Positions 58,908-64,000 of a stretch of DNA of 64,000 nucleotides are shown here, piece after piece. Made by a program: the position numbers and the translations under genes. The DNA is from Flavobacterium sp. LC2016-13 (GTDB lineage Bacteria; Bacteroidota; Bacteroidia; Flavobacteriales; Flavobacteriaceae), in assembly GCF_009707955.1 (NCBI RefSeq), contig NZ_WMDQ01000001.1, forward strand, positions 124,001 through 188,000, in the 5' to 3' direction. The stretch's first letter is position 1. Every line of letters begins with the position of its first letter. Below the pieces are notes generated by a model. It searched no databases, was not told the DNA's origin, and saw only the letters and a list, made by a program, of their open reading frames with translations.

Positions 58908-59897
58908 TTAGTAGTTCCACATATCTTGTTCGAAGTTACGGATTTTCTCTTTCACTCTTTCTGATTCTAACAATTGGTTTTGTGCATTATCTTTCATGTA
59001 TTCTTTGATCTCACGATCTCCGTACAAGTTTTCTTCTTTATACACAATAGCATTAAAACGTCTTGAATTCAAAATTTGATCGAAAGAAATTGGTAATGCT
59101 GAGTTGCTGTCATTAAAAGCTTTAGCTTCATGAAGCGCAGCTCTCGAATTTGGATAGAAAATCCAAAACAATTCAATATAATCCTTTTCGTCACTGTTCA
59201 TAGTATAAACGTCCGGAGTTACAGGGCAAATTCCAAGTAAACGATATTTTAATTCACTTTGACGTTTGTCAAAATACCAGTATCCTTTGATTTTGTATTG
59301 TGTAACATCAGCAGAAGTAAGATCTTGTTTCAAGATATACTCAGCCGGAACTGTTCTTGTTGCCGCTACAGTTTCATCAACATAAGTTACAACTTTCTTT
59401 TTACCAGTACCAGTAACTACTTTTTTCTTTACAACATGTGTTTTGTAGTCATCAGGATATTGATTGATTAACTCTCTACCAGCATCCGTTGTATCAATAC
59501 GAGATAATGAACCTTGAATATCTTTCAAAGATTTTTTAGTATTGAAATAACTATCCGAATACACTTCAGTTATTTTGCCATTTTTCATAGCTTTCGTCAA
59601 AACATCATATAAAGAACGTCTATCAGAACCAATATTAGCAGTATCTACCGGAAAATATAAAGGAAAGTTGATTTTTTCATTCAAATCGATGATCTCCCAA
59701 GTAGTTTTTCCCATCAATACATCTCTATCATCTACATAACCATAAGCTAATGGCTTATCATTGTCTGAGATAAGCTGCGCAGGAGTTTTTAGTCCTATCT
59801 GTGCAGGTGTCTTTGCATTTAGCAAATTAGATTGTGCATTAGCAGCAAAACCTCCTGCGACAGAAACAATCGCTATTAAAAAATTTCTTACTTTCAT
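58908..59897 (-). CDS. gldN: GldN, T9SS/gliding component
   Basis: The 329-residue protein has a signal peptide (FLIAIVSVAGGFAANAQ) and the GldN core (DVLMGKTTWEIIDLNEK, QYKIKGYWYFDKRQSEL). GldN is a periplasmic protein that forms rings with the lipoprotein GldK and is needed for secretion by the type IX system and for gliding. It follows gldM by 44 bp. Its paralogue gldO is the next gene downstream. Confidence 0.93.
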   Translation of the reverse strand: MKVRNFLIAIVSVAGGFAANAQSNLLNAKTPAQIGLKTPAQLISDNDKPLAYGYVDDRDVLMGKTTWEIIDLNEKINFPLYFPVDTANIGSDRRSLYDVLTKAMKNGKITEVYSDSYFNTKKSLKDIQGSLSRIDTTDAGRELINQYPDDYKTHVVKKKVVTGTGKKKVVTYVDETVAATRTVPAEYILKQDLTSADVTQYKIKGYWYFDKRQSELKYRLLGICPVTPDVYTMNSDEKDYIELFWIFYPNSRAALHEAKAFNDSNSALPISFDQILNSRRFNAIVYKEENLYGDREIKEYMKDNAQNQLLESERVKEKIRNFEQDMWNY

Positions 59898-59941
59898 CGT
59901 GGTATCATTATAAGATATTGAACGTAGTTTTACCTACTTTA

Positions 59942-61483
59942 TTATTGTATTTCGTAAATTACCGGAGCAGTTCTTGGCAATAAATAACTACCAGCTCCAA
60001 CAAGTTTAGTTTTAATTTCAGAAATAGTAACCTGATCTCCTTTTCCAGCTCTTGAAAGAATTTGTTTACATTGTGCATTTAATCTATCACCAGTAACAAC
60101 AACTGTAGGTTGTCCAGTTACTTTTAAGTTAAATCCAACAACATCTAAACTAACTTCGAAATCAAAATCAAGTAATTTAGCACCAATAGTAGCAATCTCT
60201 AAGTTAGATTTTGGTCCTTTAACAACACCCATCTCACCTCTAATTGTTCCTGTTGGCCCAGGAATACCTTTAATTCTAAATGTTTTCTTATCTGTAACTT
60301 TATCTCCGTTTGGTAATGTTCCAGTAACAGAAATTGTAGCTTCTGTTCCTTGACCCGGGCTCATGTTATATTTACCTGGTTTACCAGCAGAATTTAATCC
60401 TGGAGCACTTGCAACAATTTTGTTAGCATCTACACCAGCGAAAGATACAGAGATTGGGTTAACAACACCTCTATAAACAACATTCATTTTATCAGCAGAA
60501 ATAGTAGCTGAGTTAGGTCTTGGTACTACAACATATTTTCCAGCAAATTTAAGTGGAATGTTTTTACCATCTTCTAAGAATGTAAATTGTCCGTTAATGT
60601 CTTGTTCTCCAACACCACCTGCAGTTAAAGAGATAACAGCTTGTCCGTTAACGATTTGTCCAGGACCTTGGAATGAAGTTGGTTTTGTGTTTTCGTCATA
60701 ACGACCTAAAACTACTTTACCAGTTACTTTTTCTCCTTGGAAATAAGCATTTTTATCTAAAACAACGATTGCTTGATAATTGCTATAAGAAGCAGCAGCA
60801 ACCGCAGCTTTTCCTAAAGCACTGTTGTAAACATCAGTTTCTGCTTTTTTAACGTCATTTTGCCAAGTTGAAAGCTTTGCAGCTGATGCGATTGCAGGAA
60901 ATCCTTTAAAGTGATATGCTAAGTATTTTTCTTTTATACCTTCTTTGTTTTTTACATCAGAAACATCAAATTTCTTTTCAATCTCTGCGATAATTGGACC
61001 ATATTTTTTATCTGTTCCTAAAGCAGCTTTCATGTCTGCTTTGTATTTTTGGATTGCAGCAATAATATCATTACCTTTTTTAGTGTAACCGTCTCCTGTA
61101 AACCAGTCGTCGATATTATCACCTCTATCCATAGCCTCATAAGGCAATTTTCCAGTTTCTTTTTCTACTTCAAAACCTTTGATAGATTGAGCTTTTAAAG
61201 TAGCGATATAATCGTAAAAACCTTTTGAGATCGCCTCAACTTTATGAGCAGTTACTGCAGCAATAGCGAATTCTCCTTTTGCTTCAGCAGCTTTTTGATC
61301 TAAAGATGTCAATAATGAAGTGTTTGTTGCAACTGAAGAAGTATTAGCATCTTCAAATTTTTCATTCATCAAACCAAAAGCAGAAATAACTTCTTTCGAT
61401 ACGTTCATTGCTAACATTGCGATGAAAACCAGATACATCAGGTTAATCATCTTCTGTCTAGGGGTTAATTTTCCTCCTGCCAT
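59942..61483 (-). CDS. gldM: GldM, T9SS motor periplasmic protein
   Basis: The 513-residue protein begins MAGGKLTPRQKMINLMYLVF with a single N-terminal membrane helix (MINLMYLVFIAMLAMNVSKE), then a long periplasmic part with Ig-like domains. GldM forms a dimer shaft that couples the GldL motor to the GldKN ring. Length and N-terminus match the family. It is 54 bp after gldL and 44 bp before gldN in the same operon. Confidence 0.95.
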   Translation of the reverse strand: MAGGKLTPRQKMINLMYLVFIAMLAMNVSKEVISAFGLMNEKFEDANTSSVATNTSLLTSLDQKAAEAKGEFAIAAVTAHKVEAISKGFYDYIATLKAQSIKGFEVEKETGKLPYEAMDRGDNIDDWFTGDGYTKKGNDIIAAIQKYKADMKAALGTDKKYGPIIAEIEKKFDVSDVKNKEGIKEKYLAYHFKGFPAIASAAKLSTWQNDVKKAETDVYNSALGKAAVAAASYSNYQAIVVLDKNAYFQGEKVTGKVVLGRYDENTKPTSFQGPGQIVNGQAVISLTAGGVGEQDINGQFTFLEDGKNIPLKFAGKYVVVPRPNSATISADKMNVVYRGVVNPISVSFAGVDANKIVASAPGLNSAGKPGKYNMSPGQGTEATISVTGTLPNGDKVTDKKTFRIKGIPGPTGTIRGEMGVVKGPKSNLEIATIGAKLLDFDFEVSLDVVGFNLKVTGQPTVVVTGDRLNAQCKQILSRAGKGDQVTISEIKTKLVGAGSYLLPRTAPVIYEIQ

Positions 61484-61537
61484 TTTATTTTGTAATTAGT
61501 TCTTATTAATAATTTTAATATAATAGTTAAAAACTAA

Positions 61538-62185
61538 TTATCCTTTGTTACTCATTGCAGAAAGCATACCACCGTAAACACTGTTTAAAGAAGCAATGTT
61601 TGCAGTCATAGATTGCATTTGCTCTTTTAATTTAGATGCATTATCAGCGATTTCTTTATTAGCTTCAGCATTTCTTGAAGCACTTTCTAATTGAACTTTG
61701 TATAAACTGTTTAATGATTCCATTTGAGCAGCAGCCATAGATAATTCTTCGCTATATTTTTTAGTAGAAGCGATAGAATCTACAGTAGGAGCAATTCCTT
61801 TAGCAGCTGATTCGAAATTTTTGATGCTGTTTCCTAAACTTGACATTAATTCACCGTCAATTTTAGCTTCTTTCAACATTACGTCTAATTTTTGAGATAA
61901 TAATCCTTGCGCATCAGAAGGAGTCTCAGTTTTGTCTGCTTTTTGTCTAGCTTGTCCGTTAGCTAATTCAGGGTAAACAAGTGTCCAGTCTAATTCATCT
62001 TCTACTGGTTCGAAAGCAGAAAGGGCAAAAATTAACGCTTCAGTTAACAATCCCACAGAAAGCATTACAGTACCTGTTAATGGTCCAATTTCAAAGTGAG
62101 TAATTTTGAATAATGCTCCAACGATTACTACTGCCGCTCCCATACCATAAGCGAAATTCATTGCTTTTTTACTTAATAATGCCAT
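61538..62185 (-). CDS. gldL: GldL, T9SS motor membrane protein
   Basis: The 215-residue protein has two N-terminal membrane helices (MNFAYGMGAAVVIVGALFKI and LTGTVMLSVGLLTEALIFAL) joined by HFEIGPLTG, whose Glu is the expected proton-path residue. A cytoplasmic helical tail follows. With GldM it makes the proton-driven motor of type IX secretion and gliding. It follows gldK by 66 bp. Confidence 0.95.
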   Translation of the reverse strand: MALLSKKAMNFAYGMGAAVVIVGALFKITHFEIGPLTGTVMLSVGLLTEALIFALSAFEPVEDELDWTLVYPELANGQARQKADKTETPSDAQGLLSQKLDVMLKEAKIDGELMSSLGNSIKNFESAAKGIAPTVDSIASTKKYSEELSMAAAQMESLNSLYKVQLESASRNAEANKEIADNASKLKEQMQSMTANIASLNSVYGGMLSAMSNKG

Positions 62186-62251
62186 AATAATTTTTTTTTA
62201 GGTTTTAATTTGAAATAGATTCGATTTGGTTATTGATTTAATTTAATTTAC

Positions 62252-63649
62252 TTACTTTTTCTTTTTTCCGGTTACCTGAGTTCCCATGTAATCTTGTACA
62301 GTTCTGAAACCGATATAACTTCTTGCAGAATCTGCATATTCGTGATCACGTGTACTTACCTGTAGGAAGTAAGCAACATCTTTCCAAGATCCTCCACGAA
62401 CCACTTTTCTTTGATTGTTTCCGTCAATAACATTTGGGTTCATTGTAGAAACATACTCATATGCATTTGGATTATAAGCTGAATCTGTCCACTCTGAAAC
62501 GTTTCCTGCCATGTTATATAATCCGTAACCGTTTACTTCATACGATTTTGCCTCAACTGTATATAAAGCTTCATCAGCAGCATAATCTCCTCTGCTTGGT
62601 TTGAAGTTTGCTAAGAAACAACCTCTATCACTTTTAGTGTAAGGTCCACCCCAAGGATAAGTTGCAGATTCCAGACCTCCTCTTGCAGCATACTCCCATT
62701 CTGCCTCTGTTGGCAATCTGAAAGCATTTACTAAGTCACGTCCTTTTTTCTTAGATTTAATGTAGCTATTTTTATTTAAAGTTCTCCATGCACAGAATGC
62801 TTTTGCTTGTTTCCAAGTAACACCTACTACAGGATAATCTCCATAAGCTTTATGCCAGAAATAATCATTGTGCATTGGCTCATTATATGAATAAGAGAAA
62901 TCTTTAATCCAAACAGTAGTATCAGGGTAAATTGGCACTTGTTCAGTTTTAACGAAGTCTTTTCTTTTTCCAACTTTAGCTTTTGCTGCAGCCTGAATAT
63001 CCATCCAAGAATAACGGAATTTCAATTTATTTACATCAACTGTTCTTAAACCATTATATGATTCTTCGATTGGTAAATACATAGAGTCCATTACCTCAGC
63101 ATAATATTCGTCTGGATAAGCTTTTGTATCTTTAATTAACTTAACTTTTTTGTTTAGTTTTCTACCAGCATAAGGATCATCTTTTGTTCCTACACTGTAG
63201 TAGTTATCATACATATACTTATCGTATGCCGTCATTTTGTCTGGCTCAGAATCGTTAAATGCATAATCAGAAATGCTACCAGCTTTTTTACCTTTACCAT
63301 CTCCTGTACTTTTTTGTCCAGTTTCATCGGCCAAAATAGCTAAACGAACTCTCATTGTAGAGTCTTTTACCCATTCCACGAACTGACGATACTCACTGTT
63401 AGTGATTTCAGTTTCATCCATATAAAATGAACGAACTGTTACAGTTTTAGTAGGAGCGTCTTCAACATTAGCTAAATCAGCATCTGATTTACCCATGATA
63501 AAAGATCCGCCTGGAACCAAAGTCATTCCATATGGCTTTTCGGGATGCCATTTCCCTCCTGTAACACCAACTAACTCACCTTTGTCACCTGACTTACCAC
63601 AGCCGATTACTAGTGTTAACATTGCTGCAAATGCAATAAACTTCTTCAT
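62252..63649 (-). CDS. gldK: GldK, T9SS lipoprotein
   Basis: The 465-residue protein has a lipoprotein signal with lipobox LVIGC and a formylglycine-generating-enzyme/sulfatase-modifying fold (GSFIMGKSD, TEAEWEYAARG, NMAGNVSEWTDS, VVRGGSW). GldK forms the periplasmic ring with GldN and is attached to the outer membrane. It is the first gene of the operon gldKLMN. The catalytic Cys residues of true FGE enzymes are not evident, as expected in GldK. Confidence 0.95.
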   Translation of the reverse strand: MKKFIAFAAMLTLVIGCGKSGDKGELVGVTGGKWHPEKPYGMTLVPGGSFIMGKSDADLANVEDAPTKTVTVRSFYMDETEITNSEYRQFVEWVKDSTMRVRLAILADETGQKSTGDGKGKKAGSISDYAFNDSEPDKMTAYDKYMYDNYYSVGTKDDPYAGRKLNKKVKLIKDTKAYPDEYYAEVMDSMYLPIEESYNGLRTVDVNKLKFRYSWMDIQAAAKAKVGKRKDFVKTEQVPIYPDTTVWIKDFSYSYNEPMHNDYFWHKAYGDYPVVGVTWKQAKAFCAWRTLNKNSYIKSKKKGRDLVNAFRLPTEAEWEYAARGGLESATYPWGGPYTKSDRGCFLANFKPSRGDYAADEALYTVEAKSYEVNGYGLYNMAGNVSEWTDSAYNPNAYEYVSTMNPNVIDGNNQRKVVRGGSWKDVAYFLQVSTRDHEYADSARSYIGFRTVQDYMGTQVTGKKKK

Positions 63650-63912
63650 ATAAATTTGGGATTATCTATTCATTATTATAAGTCCGTAAACGTATTTATT
63701 ATTTATTAAAAAAACAACACTACTCACGAAATTTATTTCACCGTTCAAAAATAATGTTAAATAAAATAAAAAAAAAATATTTTGTCGATAAACTAACACA
63801 AAAAACCGACGTAAAACGTTAAATTTTATATTTTATAAATCTTATCTTACTAAAATTATTTAACAATTTGTTAATATTTATTGATATTTTAGATTTTAGT
63901 TAAATTTTTGCT

Positions 63913-64000
63913 CTACAAAGCGTTTTTTCTTTGTGCTTTCCACCATCTTTCTGGTAATTCTTGGTTGCAAGCGCACAAATATTCGTCGTAAGAACAGGGT
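63913..64000 (-). CDS. Partial gene, possibly formimidoylglutamase
   Basis: Only the last 29 codons are in the window (PCSYDEYLCACNQELPERWW, then KAQRKNAL, stop at 63913-63915). The segment resembles the C-terminal tail of arginase-family formimidoylglutamases of Bacteroidota, but so few residues make this uncertain. It precedes gldK on the same strand by 263 bp. Confidence 0.45.
   Translation of the reverse strand, partial: PCSYDEYLCACNQELPERWWKAQRKNAL

Noticed and set aside
1..64000. IS-element transposases or rRNA genes
   Set aside because: No DDE transposase, IS200-type transposase or rRNA sequence was recognised in the window.

Overview
The window is low-GC DNA from a gliding member of the Bacteroidota, almost certainly a Flavobacterium. 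The right end carries the gliding and type IX secretion genes gldK, gldL, gldM and gldN in order, followed by a second gldN-like gene (gldO), the arrangement known from F. johnsoniae. About 46.2-64 kb is ordinary chromosome: an LRR lipoprotein-type protein, a DUF1761 protein, a GNAT/FemAB-like protein, a lipid kinase divergent from an App1-type phosphatase, an ABC-F ATPase, a DUF983 protein, an FAD oxidoreductase, and the gld operon.

About 1-46 kb is accessory. From 1 to 16.2 kb lie two related copies of a module (tyrosine recombinase, AAA-type ATPase with a Toprim tail, primase-like/Toprim fragment; copy A 1-3184, copy B 11054-15264). Between them are a pair of short recombinase-like genes, a candidate HUH Rep protein with a 48-codon coupled gene, an orphan RHS tip with a metallopeptidase-like toxin end and its putative immunity lipoprotein, and a three-gene DUF262 / AAA / unknown operon that looks like a defence system. 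Copy B is followed by an orphan mobA whose usual mobB partner is absent. An AbiEii-type nucleotidyltransferase toxin with a DUF6922 partner follows.

From 18.6 to 25.2 kb there is an operon of HEPN proteins, one of them an apparent tandem fusion of two nucleotidyltransferase-like plus HEPN units. It is divergent from an XRE regulator with a long palindrome in the shared intergenic region. A KAP-type P-loop NTPase comes next.

From 25.2 to 30.2 kb, and again at 44.3-45.4 kb, small single genes (lipoproteins, LRR and membrane proteins) all point the same way. Each is followed at its 3' end by a related imperfect palindrome of up to about 140 bp, or a fragment of one. This looks like a gene-cassette array with attC-like sites but no integron integrase in view. 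A four-gene RHS/YD-repeat locus (30.3-40.5 kb) has a T9SS-sorted partner, a companion RHS protein, the main RHS toxin and an overlapping putative immunity gene. A HEPN-STAND ATPase gene (40.9-43.3 kb) sits between 43-bp direct repeats, then a radC-like gene, more cassettes, and a small GIY-YIG nuclease gene between tRNA-3'-end-like repeats at the border with the conserved chromosome.

The strongest candidates for undescribed biology are the cassette array, the double-HEPN operon with its regulator, the HEPN-STAND gene between direct repeats, the DUF262/AAA/unknown operon, and the GIY-YIG/tRNA-end unit. Functional calls are from reading motifs only; no database search was run.
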